From positions 62,001-126,000 of the forward strand of contig WRIU01000005.1 of the NCBI GenBank assembly GCA_009782565.1: a stretch of DNA of 64,000 nt. The letters are read 5' to 3'. This DNA comes from Betaproteobacteria bacterium. Its GTDB lineage: Bacteria; Pseudomonadota; Gammaproteobacteria; Burkholderiales; Rhodocyclaceae. Each line of letters opens with the position of its first letter. Position 1 is the stretch's first letter. The position numbers were made by a program, and so were the translations under genes. Positions 1-7,850 of this stretch are shown here, piece after piece. The notes below the pieces were generated by a model, which was not told where the DNA came from, ran no database searches, and saw nothing but the letters and a program-made list of their open reading frames with translations.

Positions 1-2
1 CA

Positions 3-524
3 TTGGGTAAACTGCTCGATAGCAGTGAAGACGTCGTTTCCAACGCCAATGATGTCTTGGTGCACATGCAGGCGTTGCTCTCCGAACGCAATCTCACCCA
101 CATCGAGCGCATACTGAACAATCTCGAACTTGCCACAGGTACGCTCGCCAATGGCCGCGAGGATTTGCGCCAGACATTGACCCAGCTTTCCCACACCAGC
201 GCACAAGCCAACACGGTACTCACTGAAGCCTCGCAATTGATGCAAAACGCCAACCGTCTGCTCGATGGGCCGGGAAAAAGCGCGTTCAACAGCGCGCAAC
301 GCTCGATGACGGCACTCGAACGTACCACACAGACCCTCGATAAATTGTTCGCCGACAACCGTACCCCGCTCGACTCGGGTTTCAAATCCATTTCCGAGCT
401 CGGCCCTGCCGTCACCGAACTGCGCGCCACCCTCACGTCCCTACGCATGGTCGTCCGTCGCCTCGAAGAGCGCCCCGCCGACTACCTCCTTGGGCGGGAG
501 CCCGCACGGGAGTTCAAACCATGA
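3..524 (+). CDS. MCE/MlaD-family lipid-transport protein, C-terminal part (5' end outside window)
   Basis: This is the last 173 residues of a protein whose reading frame is open to the left edge, so the methionine at base 3 is probably internal. What remains is a long amphipathic helical stretch with many Asn, Gln, Leu and Thr, typical of the region behind the MCE domain in MlaD-like periplasmic substrate-binding proteins. It ends in YLLGREPAREFKP, an ending I recognise from MCE proteins coupled to an ABC transporter. The stop overlaps the start of the next gene, an ABC-transport auxiliary lipoprotein, by four bases, which is the usual order in such operons. The likely role is phospholipid or hydrophobic-compound traffic between the membranes. 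The MCE domain itself is not in the window. Confidence 0.75.
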   Translation: MGKLLDSSEDVVSNANDVLVHMQALLSERNLTHIERILNNLELATGTLANGREDLRQTLTQLSHTSAQANTVLTEASQLMQNANRLLDGPGKSAFNSAQRSMTALERTTQTLDKLFADNRTPLDSGFKSISELGPAVTELRATLTSLRMVVRRLEERPADYLLGREPAREFKP

Positions 525-1237
525 TTTTCTACCGCGTTTGCCGCGCCACTCTCCGCATCTTTCGTATCTTTCGCCTTTACGCGCTCTGCGCCCTGCCGCT
601 TGCGGCCTGTACGATCCTGCCCGCACCAGAACCCGTAGACATCTACCTGCTACCTGCCTCGGCCAGTAACCCAACGCGCGCCGACAGAGCCTTGCGTTCC
701 TGGTCGCTACGCATCACCCGGCCGGACTCGAGCGGGCAATTGCTCAGTCAGCGTATACTTGTCATCCCGGAACCGAACCGGGTAAGCGTCTACAAAGGCG
801 CAAACTGGCATGAGCCTGCCGCACTCCTGATGCGCGGCCGCCTGTTCGATGCCTTCAGGACGGATGGGCGCGTAAACGCCCTGTCCATTGAAGAAATGCG
901 AACTTTTGCCGACTATGAAATCAGCAGCGAACTCGGCGCTTTTCACAGTGAATACCGACAGGGCGACGACTCCCCGGAAGCCGTGATCAAGCTCGATACC
1001 CGCCTGATTGACACCGCCAGCCGCCGCATCGTCGCCAGCCGCGCGTTTGAAGCGCGGGAAGCTGCCGCAGACGGTACGATCCCCGCCGTGGTCGCCGCCT
1101 TTGGCCGGGCAGCCGACAGGCTCTCCTCCGAACTAGTGACCTGGGCCATTGCCGGAGCCGACGCGGCGCATCAACTGGAAACGGCAGCCGAACCCCTGCC
1201 GGTCAGGGAAGGAGCCCCTGAAGCCCCGGCTCCTTAA
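521..1237 (+). CDS. ABC-type transport auxiliary lipoprotein (PqiC-like)
   Basis: A 238-residue outer-membrane lipoprotein candidate. It has a basic N-terminus, a hydrophobic stretch and a lipobox ending LPLAAC, with the acylated cysteine near residue 30. The mature part begins with a YLLPA segment, as in the family of lipoproteins that accompany MCE ABC transporters (PqiC and relatives). It overlaps the MCE gene by ATGA, so the two are translationally coupled. The C-terminal tail is rich in Pro, Glu and Ala. The likely role is to anchor or complete the trans-envelope lipid channel at the outer membrane. Family assignment comes from the lipobox, size and context; I see no catalytic motif. Confidence 0.75.
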   Translation: MIFYRVCRATLRIFRIFRLYALCALPLAACTILPAPEPVDIYLLPASASNPTRADRALRSWSLRITRPDSSGQLLSQRILVIPEPNRVSVYKGANWHEPAALLMRGRLFDAFRTDGRVNALSIEEMRTFADYEISSELGAFHSEYRQGDDSPEAVIKLDTRLIDTASRRIVASRAFEAREAAADGTIPAVVAAFGRAADRLSSELVTWAIAGADAAHQLETAAEPLPVREGAPEAPAP

Positions 1238-1254
1238 TCCTTCTTCTTTTCTTC

Positions 1255-1500
1255 TTACTTGTGCCGGATGAAAAACTCGTATGTGCTATCCGGCATCTCC
1301 GTTTGCTGTAGCAACTCGTGCCCGGTCTGACGGGTAAAGGCTTCAAAGTCCTTGACCGAAGAGGGATCGGTAGCGAGTACGCGCACGATCCGCCCGCCGG
1401 ATACCTCAGAGAGCGCCTTTTTGAGCCTCAGAACCGGCAGTGGGCAATTCAGCCCGCGCGCATCGACTTCCTTATCAAACTCCATTCTCTTCTCCGTCAT
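1255..1500 (-). CDS. tusA: TusA-family sulfurtransferase
   Basis: An 81-residue protein with the hallmark ARGLNCPLPVL motif. Cys19 in the CPxP element carries the persulfide in TusA/SirA/YedF proteins. TusA relays sulfur from cysteine desulfurase to tRNA 2-thiolation and to molybdenum-cofactor and other sulfur pathways in the cytoplasm. The start codon overlaps the stop of the upstream M48 protease gene (TGATG), so the two are coupled. The family is certain. Whether this copy is the true TusA or a paralogue such as YedF cannot be told from sequence alone, because no YedE or TusBCD partner is visible. Confidence 0.85.
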   Translation of the reverse strand: MTEKRMEFDKEVDARGLNCPLPVLRLKKALSEVSGGRIVRVLATDPSSVKDFEAFTRQTGHELLQQTEMPDSTYEFFIRHK

Positions 1501-2957
1501 CAGCGTCCACCTCTTCGTTGTTCCGACCGCCTTTCCTCATCCGCGCGGGCGCGGATTTCACGCAGGCGGGCATCGGCTGCGGACAACTCGTAAAAATCCC
1601 CGTCCCCGGCGCGGCGAGCCAGTTCCAGTTGCTCGACTGCGGCACGGTAGGTTCCGTGTAAAACATAAACCTCGGCCTGGGCGCGATGTTGCGCCGTGCG
1701 CTTGCCCAAGGCCGCATTGGCGCGCGCGAGCAGCCCCCACAGGCGGATGTCGCTGCTGCGGCTGGCGAGCGCGCGGCGCATCCCCCGTTCCGCGTCTTGT
1801 GCCCGCCCGCCCGCAATTTGCGCGTTGGCCAACGCATAGACCACGCTCATGCTTTCCGGGAAAGCCTTGTTGGCGGCGGTCAGCGTATTGATCGCCGCGT
1901 CGGTATTACGGCGGGCTATCGCCACTTCGCCGGAGAGGATGGCAATGAAAGGCGAAGGCTTGGCGCGGCGGCGCAATTCATCGAGCGTGCGCGCGGCGGC
2001 CTCCAGATGCCCAAGCTGAAATTGCGCGAGCGCCAGCCCGTAACGCAACGCCGCATCGTCCGGGCTGCCCGCGACCAACCCCTCGAACGTCCGTACCGCC
2101 TCGGGAGCCTGCAGCGATTGCACACGCAGCCGGGCGCGCACAAAATTGAAATCCGGCGAATCAAGCACCTGGCGATAACGCATGCTCATGACCCGGTTTT
2201 CCATGTCGGCGATACGCTCGGTCGTCAGCGGGTGCGTACGCAGATAAGCCGGAGCATTGTTTTCATACAGACGGAAAGAACTTTGCAGACGCTCGAAAAA
2301 ACCCGCCATCCCGCGCACATCGAACCCTGCCGCCTCCAGTGTTTGCAAACCGAGCCGGTCGGCCTCACGTTCAAAATCGCGAGAATAGGCTAATTGTGCC
2401 TGACTCGTCCCGGCAGCCCCGGCAACCACTGCCGCCTCGCCTACCCGTGAATTGCCGACCGCAATCGCTGCCAGCAGAGAAGCCAGCACCACCATCGCCA
2501 TCTGTTTCTGCTTGCCGACGATCTGCGCGATATGCCGTTGCGTGACATGCCCGATCTCATGCCCAAGCACCCCGGCCAGTTCCGATTCCGATTGCGCCGC
2601 GAGGATCAGCCCGGTGTGTACGCCGATATAGCCCCCCGGCAAGGCAAAGGCGTTGAGCATGGCATCCTTGACCACGAAAAACTCAAACGCGCGGCCAGAA
2701 TCCGGACTTGCCGCCACCAGCCGCCGCCCCAGGCGGTTGATGTATTCCTCGACCTCGGGGTCGTCGAGCCAGACGGGATCCTTGCGCGCCTCACGTATGA
2801 TCTCTTCGCCCAGTCTCCGTTCCTGCGCTAACGAGAGGTCTTCGACGCCCACCACGTCGCCCAGGTCAGGCAGATTGGAGGCAGGCGCATCGAACGCGAA
2901 ACCATAAAGAAAGGCGAAAACGAAAGTGAAAAAGTAGCGCATGATTCGGTGAATCAT
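1500..2957 (-). CDS. M48 metalloprotease with TPR repeats, BepA-like
   Basis: A 485-residue periplasmic zinc protease. It has an N-terminal signal segment (about residues 6-26), the zinc motif GHEIGH with His133, Glu134 and His137, and a later EREAD element that supplies the third ligand. The C-terminal half is made of TPR-like helical repeats. This matches BepA (YfgC), which degrades stalled LptD and assists outer-membrane protein assembly; lptD itself lies about 28 kb away in this window. I chose the ATG at 2957 because a GAGG sequence sits a few bases upstream. A second ATG five codons in (2942) is possible. It is followed directly by tusA. Confidence 0.85.
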   Translation of the reverse strand: MIHRIMRYFFTFVFAFLYGFAFDAPASNLPDLGDVVGVEDLSLAQERRLGEEIIREARKDPVWLDDPEVEEYINRLGRRLVAASPDSGRAFEFFVVKDAMLNAFALPGGYIGVHTGLILAAQSESELAGVLGHEIGHVTQRHIAQIVGKQKQMAMVVLASLLAAIAVGNSRVGEAAVVAGAAGTSQAQLAYSRDFEREADRLGLQTLEAAGFDVRGMAGFFERLQSSFRLYENNAPAYLRTHPLTTERIADMENRVMSMRYRQVLDSPDFNFVRARLRVQSLQAPEAVRTFEGLVAGSPDDAALRYGLALAQFQLGHLEAAARTLDELRRRAKPSPFIAILSGEVAIARRNTDAAINTLTAANKAFPESMSVVYALANAQIAGGRAQDAERGMRRALASRSSDIRLWGLLARANAALGKRTAQHRAQAEVYVLHGTYRAAVEQLELARRAGDGDFYELSAADARLREIRARADEERRSEQRRGGR

Positions 2958-3014
2958 ACCGCCTCATGCTTGCCATGAGGCATCGCATGAAAGATAAATG
3001 GAGGAAAACCAAAA

Positions 3015-4115
3015 ATGAACAAACTGCGCGGCGTCAATCTCGGAAACTGGTTACTGCTCGAAAAGTGGATGAAACCAAGCCTTTTCGCGGGGCTGGAAGC
3101 CACCGACGAGACGACCTGGTGCGCCGAACTTGGCAGCGCCGCGAGCGGGAAATTGCGCGCGCACTGGGAGAACTTCATTACCTATGAAGATTTCGCCTGG
3201 ATCGCCGAACATGGGCTGAACGCGGTGCGAATCCCCGTCGGGCACTGGATTTTCGGCCCCGATTACCCATACCACCCCAAGTATGGAGCCAACCCCCATC
3301 CTTTCGTCACCGGAGGGATTGATGTGCTCGACCGCGCCTTGGACTGGGCGGCAAGGCTCGGGCTCAAGGTGATGATCGACCTGCACGCCGCGCCCGGCTG
3401 CCAGAACGGGTTCGATAACGGCGGCATCAAAGACGTGGTGGAATGGCACACGAAGGAAGAATACCTGGAACACTCGCTCGCGGTGCTCGAACGTCTGGCG
3501 GAACGTTATCGCGCACATCCGGCGCTTTTTGCCATCGAGGTACTGAACGAACCGCGATGGGACGTGCCCACCGATTACCTGAAACGGTATTACCTCGCCG
3601 CCTATGAGCGTATCCGCAAACATTGCCTGCCTGAGCGCGTAGCGGTGGTCTTTCACGACGGCTTCCGCTCTTACCGCGAATTCCTCGGTTTCATGCAGCC
3701 GCCCGTCTGGCAGAACGTAATTTTCGACTACCATCGCTACCAGTGTTTCGAGCGCCGCGACATCGACTCCGACATCTTCGAGCACATCCACAAGGCCAGC
3801 GGGGAGTGGCGCGACGAGGCGGATTCGATCAACGCAGCCCTCGGCTTGCCGGCGATTTGCGGCGAATGGAGCCTGGGGCTCGACCTCAAGGTCGTCTCCT
3901 TATGGGCCGAAGGGCCGTACAACCATGCGCTCGAACGCATGGACGCTTTCCAGCAGGATATCGCCAACCGGGGTTACGCGGCGGCGCAACTACTGGCCTT
4001 TGAAAAACTCCTCGGCTGGTTTTTCTGGAGTTACAAGACCGAAACCACCCCGGCCTGGTGCTTCCGGGATTCGGTCGAACGCGGCTGGCTGCCAGCAAAG
4101 TTCGGCAACGAATGA
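3015..4115 (+). CDS. Glycoside hydrolase family 5, exo-1,3-beta-glucanase-like, no signal peptide
   Basis: A 366-residue TIM-barrel hydrolase. The N-terminus RGVNLGNWLLLEKWM and the following PSLF resemble fungal-type exo-1,3-beta-glucanases of family GH5. The acid/base glutamate is Glu179 in VLNEP and the nucleophile Glu284 in CGEWS; the HGLNAVRIPVGHW segment is also typical. A GGAGG sequence ten bases before the ATG supports this start. There is no signal peptide or transmembrane segment, so the enzyme should act in the cytoplasm, perhaps on an imported or storage beta-glucan or a glucoside. The substrate is inferred from the family only. It stands alone, between the M48 protease and comEA. 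Confidence 0.82.
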   Translation: MNKLRGVNLGNWLLLEKWMKPSLFAGLEATDETTWCAELGSAASGKLRAHWENFITYEDFAWIAEHGLNAVRIPVGHWIFGPDYPYHPKYGANPHPFVTGGIDVLDRALDWAARLGLKVMIDLHAAPGCQNGFDNGGIKDVVEWHTKEEYLEHSLAVLERLAERYRAHPALFAIEVLNEPRWDVPTDYLKRYYLAAYERIRKHCLPERVAVVFHDGFRSYREFLGFMQPPVWQNVIFDYHRYQCFERRDIDSDIFEHIHKASGEWRDEADSINAALGLPAICGEWSLGLDLKVVSLWAEGPYNHALERMDAFQQDIANRGYAAAQLLAFEKLLGWFFWSYKTETTPAWCFRDSVERGWLPAKFGNE

Positions 4116-4154
4116 GCAAGTCAAATGATACGCCATACGTATTAATAAATACTG

Positions 4155-4183
4155 TTGACATATCCTTAAAAGATATTTATTTT
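4155..4183 (+). promoter_or_regulatory. Sigma-70-type promoter for comEA
   Basis: A perfect -35 box TTGACA (4155-4160) is followed by a 17-base spacer and a -10 box TATTTT (4178-4183). It lies 32 bases before the comEA start, in an AT-rich gap. A strong AAGGAG ribosome-binding site (4203-4208) sits seven bases before the ATG. Read directly from the sequence; activity is inferred. Confidence 0.65.
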
Positions 4184-4215
4184 ACGTACTCCTTCAACCA
4201 TCAAGGAGTGCCGTC

Positions 4216-4533
4216 ATGCGTCGTTTCCTGCGTTCCCTGCTTCTGTCACTGGCTCTGTCTCCATTGGCCACAATGGCGCTGGAGCCGGTCAACATCAACA
4301 CTGCCGACGCGGCAGCCCTGCAACAGATCAACGGCATCGGCCCTTCCAAGGCCAATGCCATCATCGAGTACCGCAAGGCAAACGGGCCGTTTGCCACCGC
4401 CGATGATCTGGTCAAGGTTCCGGGGATTGGAGAAAAATCATTGCTAGCCCTGAAACCGCAAATAACGGTAGGAACGGCAACTGCCGCTCCGGCAACTGCG
4501 GCCAAGGGCGGGGGCGCCAGGGCTAAAAAGTAA
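4216..4533 (+). CDS. ComEA-family helix-hairpin-helix DNA-binding protein
   Basis: A 105-residue secreted protein with a signal peptide of about 22 residues. It is followed by VNINTADAAALQQINGIG and a second hairpin at VKVPGIGEKSL, the two helix-hairpin-helix motifs of ComEA-like proteins. These bind double-stranded DNA without sequence specificity in the periplasm and act as a ratchet in DNA uptake. The tail is Ala/Thr-rich and ends in a basic ARAKK. It is a short stand-alone version without the N-terminal anchor of Gram-positive ComEA. It has its own promoter and a hairpin behind it, so it is probably monocistronic. Confidence 0.85.
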   Translation: MRRFLRSLLLSLALSPLATMALEPVNINTADAAALQQINGIGPSKANAIIEYRKANGPFATADDLVKVPGIGEKSLLALKPQITVGTATAAPATAAKGGGARAKK

Positions 4534-4565
4534 GGTTTTAGAGCGTTTTCTGTTCAAGCGTGTAC

Positions 4566-4606
4566 AAACACACACCCCTCTTCACTTCCGGGAGAGGGGC
4601 GTGTTT
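4566..4606 (+). terminator. Possible terminator after comEA
   Basis: An imperfect hairpin with a GC-rich stem (CCCCTC paired with GAGGGG, flanked by AAACAC and GTGTTT) starts about 30 bases after the comEA stop. Only a short T run follows, so termination strength is uncertain. Confidence 0.4.
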
Positions 4607-4629
4607 AGGGAAACCCTGAACAACCTTAG

Positions 4630-4700
4630 ATTGCTTCGCTTCGCTCGCGATGACACCCATTTTTACCCGTCATTGCGAGGAGCGAAGTGACGAAGCAATC
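4630..4700. repeat. Long inverted repeat of the GTCATTGCGAGGAGCGAAG type
   Basis: The left arm (4630-4654) and right arm (4669-4700) are near-perfect reverse complements with a 14-base loop. Together they can form a long hairpin. The right-arm sequence beginning GTCATTGCGAGGAGCGAAG belongs to a dispersed palindromic repeat I have seen in many unrelated bacterial genomes. It lies between genes and may also act as a transcriptional stop. No transposase is nearby. Confidence 0.75.
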
Positions 4701-4785
4701 CATCAAAAGGGGCTATGCAGGGGTTCCTTATGTAATTTATTGCCTGCTTTTTCTTCTATAATAGGAGGCAGACGAGGTATGTCCC

Positions 4786-4980
4786 ATGACTGAAATCGAG
4801 ATGGACAGATTCCGGGCTGAAATCCAAAAGCTGTTCGACGATGCGGCACGGTCGAGGGCGGAAGCTGCCAAATTTCAGGCTGAAGCCACCAAGATAATGA
4901 CCGAACAGAAGTGGTATCCCATTGCCATAGGCGCGGGGTTGTTCGGCGCAATCGCTGCTTTCGTCAAACTGTTCCTTTGA
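4786..4980 (+). CDS. Small membrane protein with N-terminal coiled coil, unknown function
   Basis: A 64-residue protein. Residues 1-40 are a charged Ala-rich helix (EIQKLFDDAARSRAEAAKF) likely to form a coiled coil. Residues 45-63 form one hydrophobic membrane segment. A GAGG sequence eight bases before the ATG supports the start. I do not recognise a named family. The layout resembles small tail-anchored proteins, and nothing nearby suggests a pathway. It faces the unknown gene at 5053-5304, with a hairpin between them. Confidence 0.6.
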   Translation: MTEIEMDRFRAEIQKLFDDAARSRAEAAKFQAEATKIMTEQKWYPIAIGAGLFGAIAAFVKLFL

Positions 4981-4985
4981 ACTCT

Positions 4986-5010
4986 GTACGAGCGCCCACC
5001 ACGCTTGTAC
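4986..5010. terminator. Hairpin between two convergent small genes
   Basis: GTACGAGCG and CGCTTGTAC form an imperfect nine-base stem around a seven-base loop, just after the stop at 4980 and before the end of the convergent gene at 5053. It may serve as a weak terminator. No long T run is seen. Confidence 0.35.
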
Positions 5011-5052
5011 AGGTTTTCGTACGTTTTGACCGACAGAACCGCTACCAGCGCG

Positions 5053-5304
5053 TCACCAACTCGGCTCCAACTCGTTGCCATCGAGGGCGGCTTCTGGTTT
5101 TTCCAACCGCTGCACGGTCTTGGCCAACTCGCGGGCGATTTTTTCCAGCAAATCCGGACGCTTCTGTGCAAGCGCGTTGGCCCAACGGGCAAATTCTGCG
5201 TTGATGCCGGATTGTGTGCGTACGCCACAGAGGTCGATTCCAATCGTCAGCATCTTGTCGGTTTCAGCATTTGTAAATCTGACACGATTATTCAAGCGCA
5301 ACAT
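5053..5304 (-). CDS. Hypothetical 83-residue protein
   Basis: A small soluble protein I do not recognise. It begins MLRLNNRVRFTNAE and ends with a charged helix containing KRPDLLEKIARELAKTVQRL. I placed the start at the ATG at 5304 because AAGGA sits eight bases upstream; a longer reading with 16 extra residues lacks such a site. The first residues could form a short beta hairpin and the rest looks helical. It is convergent with the small membrane-protein gene. No motif gives a function. Confidence 0.5.
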   Translation of the reverse strand: MLRLNNRVRFTNAETDKMLTIGIDLCGVRTQSGINAEFARWANALAQKRPDLLEKIARELAKTVQRLEKPEAALDGNELEPSW

Positions 5305-5447
5305 ATATTGATCCTTAAAGTAACTCACATGCTTGAACGCAATCCCCGTCACTCGTTACGGCCTAAAGCGAGACAAGCTAACCCAAGTATAACGTCAAGA
5401 CGTTTGAGTTACTATACGTAACCTCCGCACCACGAACACGCCACACC

Positions 5448-6626
5448 TTATCTCAGCCCAAAAACACGATAAAAGCTCACCCCGCGATAGCAGGGCCGCT
5501 CGGCCAGCCAGGCATCCACGCGCTGTTTGAAAGCTCCGGCATCGGGAAGTTGCGCGTCCGGCGAAAAATACGCCTCAATTTCAACCTGCCCATCGAGATA
5601 ATGGAGTTGGAGCCGCTGGAGCGGCAGATGTTCCCCAATGAGTACGGCGAGATCGGCAAGCACGGCGGCTCGATCCGGAAGACGTTTGGCGCTTTCGGCA
5701 AAAAGCAGTTCTGTGTCGTCGTTTTCGGCATCGACGTGGACGAGCACTTCGCCGATTTCGGAGTGCGTCCGGCGCACAGCCAGCAATACGCTCTCCGATA
5801 TGTAATGGCCTTCCGAAACCGTAATCCGGGGATCGACCTGGACGTGCGCGTCGCACAGCACACGGTGCGCCATGCGGCGGGTACGTAATTCGTGCAGCCC
5901 CGCGACACCCGGCGTATCGCTGATGGTCTGGCGCAGACGGATGAGTTCTTCATTGGGCAGGCCGGTGTCGATCAACTCGCGCACCGCATGCCAGCTTTGC
6001 AGGATGCCTATGCGAAGGATGATGAAACCGACCACGGCAGCGGCCAGCGGCTCCAAAAACGGATAACCGGCCAGGCTGCCGCCGATGCCGATGGCCACCA
6101 CCAGCGTTGAAGCGGCATCGGAACGGGCATGCCAGGCATTGGCTTCGAGCATGGGCGATTTCAAGCGGCGCCCGCCTGCAAGCGTATAACGGAACAGAAT
6201 TTCCTTCCCCACCAGCGCGACGAGCGCCATCACGAGCGCCACCGGGTGCAGGGGTGGTTGGCTGCCCATCGTTTGCAGCCGCATACCGGATGCCCATAAG
6301 AACCCGATGCCCACCGCCACAAGCGAGATACCGAGAACCAGCGTCGCAACCGTCTCGATACGCCCATGGCCATAGGGATGATCGAGATCGGCAGGGTTCG
6401 CGCCCTGCCGTCCGGCAGCCAGCACCATGAAATCCGCTGCCAAGTCTGAGAGCGTGTGCATAGCGTCGGCCACCAGGCTGAAAGCATTGGCAAACAGGCC
6501 GACGACAATCTGCCCGATCGTCAGGACGGAATTGATGAGGACGCCCACCAGCGTGACATTCCGGATGGAACGCGCGCGTTCGGCACTGGCATTTCCTGGT
6601 TTGGATGAAGATGAAGGCGGGGACAT
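5448..6626 (-). CDS. Cation diffusion facilitator (CDF) metal exporter
   Basis: About 392 residues. Several hydrophobic segments occur in the first 220 residues, followed by a cytoplasmic C-terminal domain longer than usual for the family. The metal-site motif VADAMHTLSDLAADF and the HPYGHGRIET segment are classic for CDF proteins that export zinc, iron, cobalt or manganese in exchange for protons. I prefer the ATG at 6626. The frame also opens at a TTG (6653), but neither has a clear ribosome-binding site. The C-terminal domain of about 170 residues includes a VHVDAEN segment. It is divergent from nadA across about 90 bases. Metal specificity cannot be read from sequence. Confidence 0.87.
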   Translation of the reverse strand: MSPPSSSSKPGNASAERARSIRNVTLVGVLINSVLTIGQIVVGLFANAFSLVADAMHTLSDLAADFMVLAAGRQGANPADLDHPYGHGRIETVATLVLGISLVAVGIGFLWASGMRLQTMGSQPPLHPVALVMALVALVGKEILFRYTLAGGRRLKSPMLEANAWHARSDAASTLVVAIGIGGSLAGYPFLEPLAAAVVGFIILRIGILQSWHAVRELIDTGLPNEELIRLRQTISDTPGVAGLHELRTRRMAHRVLCDAHVQVDPRITVSEGHYISESVLLAVRRTHSEIGEVLVHVDAENDDTELLFAESAKRLPDRAAVLADLAVLIGEHLPLQRLQLHYLDGQVEIEAYFSPDAQLPDAGAFKQRVDAWLAERPCYRGVSFYRVFGLR

Positions 6627-6716
6627 GGAACAAGTATCAAGCGATATACTCAAATATTGTTGATTTTATAACACTATTGGCGGCTGGCATTATTCCGGCC
6701 TTGCCTGGGAACAGAA

Positions 6717-7838
6717 ATGAGCTACACAAGCAACAGCACCGCAAACCCGGTTCAAGAGTTCAAATCTTTCGCCTCGCTCTCCGACGAACAGGCCGGGGCA
6801 CGCATCATCGAGGCGCGCGCGCGCCTCGGCCAGCGCGTCGTGCTTCTCGCCCACCATTACCAGCGCGAGAGCGTTTACCGCTACGCCGACCTCACCGGCG
6901 ACTCGCTCAAGCTCGCACGTCTGGCAGCGCGCACGGACGCGGAATTCATCCTTTTCTGCGGCGTGCATTTCATGGCCGAAGTGGCCGACATCCTGTCGCG
7001 CCCGGAGCAGACCGTCATCCTGCCCGACCTCGCCGCAGGCTGCTCGATGGCCGACATGGCCGATCTGGAAAAAGTAGAACGCTGCTGGGGCGAACTCACC
7101 AACGCGCTCGGCACAATAGAGGCGCGAATCACGCCTGTCACTTACATCAACTCCGCCGCCGACCTCAAAGCCTTTTGCGGCGAGCGCGGCGGCATCGTCT
7201 GTACCTCCACCAACGCCCCCGCGATCATCGACTGGGCGCTGTCGCGGCGCGAAAAAGTCCTGTTTTTCCCCGATCAGCACCTCGGGCGCTGGACGGGCTA
7301 CAAGAAAGGCATTCCGCTCGACCAGATGGCGGTTTGGGACCCCAATCTCGAAAATGGCGGCCTGACGGCAAAAGAGATCGAACACGCCCGCATCCTGCTC
7401 TGGAAAGGGCATTGTTCCGTACACCAGATGTTCCAGGTCGAGCACATCCGGCAATGGCGCGTGCAATATCCGGACGGTTTCGTGATTTCGCACCCCGAAT
7501 GCAATCTCGACGTGTGCCGGGAATCCGATCACGTCGGCTCCACCGAATTCATCCTTGAAACCGTCACCGCCGCCCCGCCCGATACGCGCTGGCTGGTCGG
7601 AACCGAATTGAACCTGGTCAGCCGCCTCGCGGAGCAACTGAAAGCCCAAGGCAAAATCATCAAATTCATGGCCCCCACCATGTGCATGTGCTCAACCATG
7701 CAGCGCATCGACCCTCAACACCTGGCTTGGGCACTGGAAAACCTCGCCAACGGCAACATCGTCAACCCCATCCGGGTTCCCGCGCGCGAAGCCGAACAGG
7801 CGCGGACGGCACTCACCCGCATGCTGGAGACGTTCTGA
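6717..7838 (+). CDS. nadA: Quinolinate synthase A
   Basis: A 373-residue cytoplasmic enzyme that condenses iminoaspartate with dihydroxyacetone phosphate to quinolinate in NAD synthesis. It contains LAHHYQR near residue 45, FCGVHFMAE with cluster Cys81, LAAGCSMADM, GIVCTSTNAP, SHPEC and a late MCMCSTM segment. The conserved cysteines hold the oxygen-sensitive 4Fe-4S cluster. The start has a GGGA site six bases upstream. It is followed after 12 bases by clsB and so is probably cotranscribed. nadB and nadC are not in the window. Confidence 0.95.
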   Translation: MSYTSNSTANPVQEFKSFASLSDEQAGARIIEARARLGQRVVLLAHHYQRESVYRYADLTGDSLKLARLAARTDAEFILFCGVHFMAEVADILSRPEQTVILPDLAAGCSMADMADLEKVERCWGELTNALGTIEARITPVTYINSAADLKAFCGERGGIVCTSTNAPAIIDWALSRREKVLFFPDQHLGRWTGYKKGIPLDQMAVWDPNLENGGLTAKEIEHARILLWKGHCSVHQMFQVEHIRQWRVQYPDGFVISHPECNLDVCRESDHVGSTEFILETVTAAPPDTRWLVGTELNLVSRLAEQLKAQGKIIKFMAPTMCMCSTMQRIDPQHLAWALENLANGNIVNPIRVPAREAEQARTALTRMLETF

Positions 7839-7850
7839 CCGAAACAAGCC

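Noticed and set aside
6605-7558. A 317-codon plus-strand frame
   Set aside because: It lies inside nadA in another frame, with an Arg/Pro/His-rich translation typical of a GC-rich shadow.
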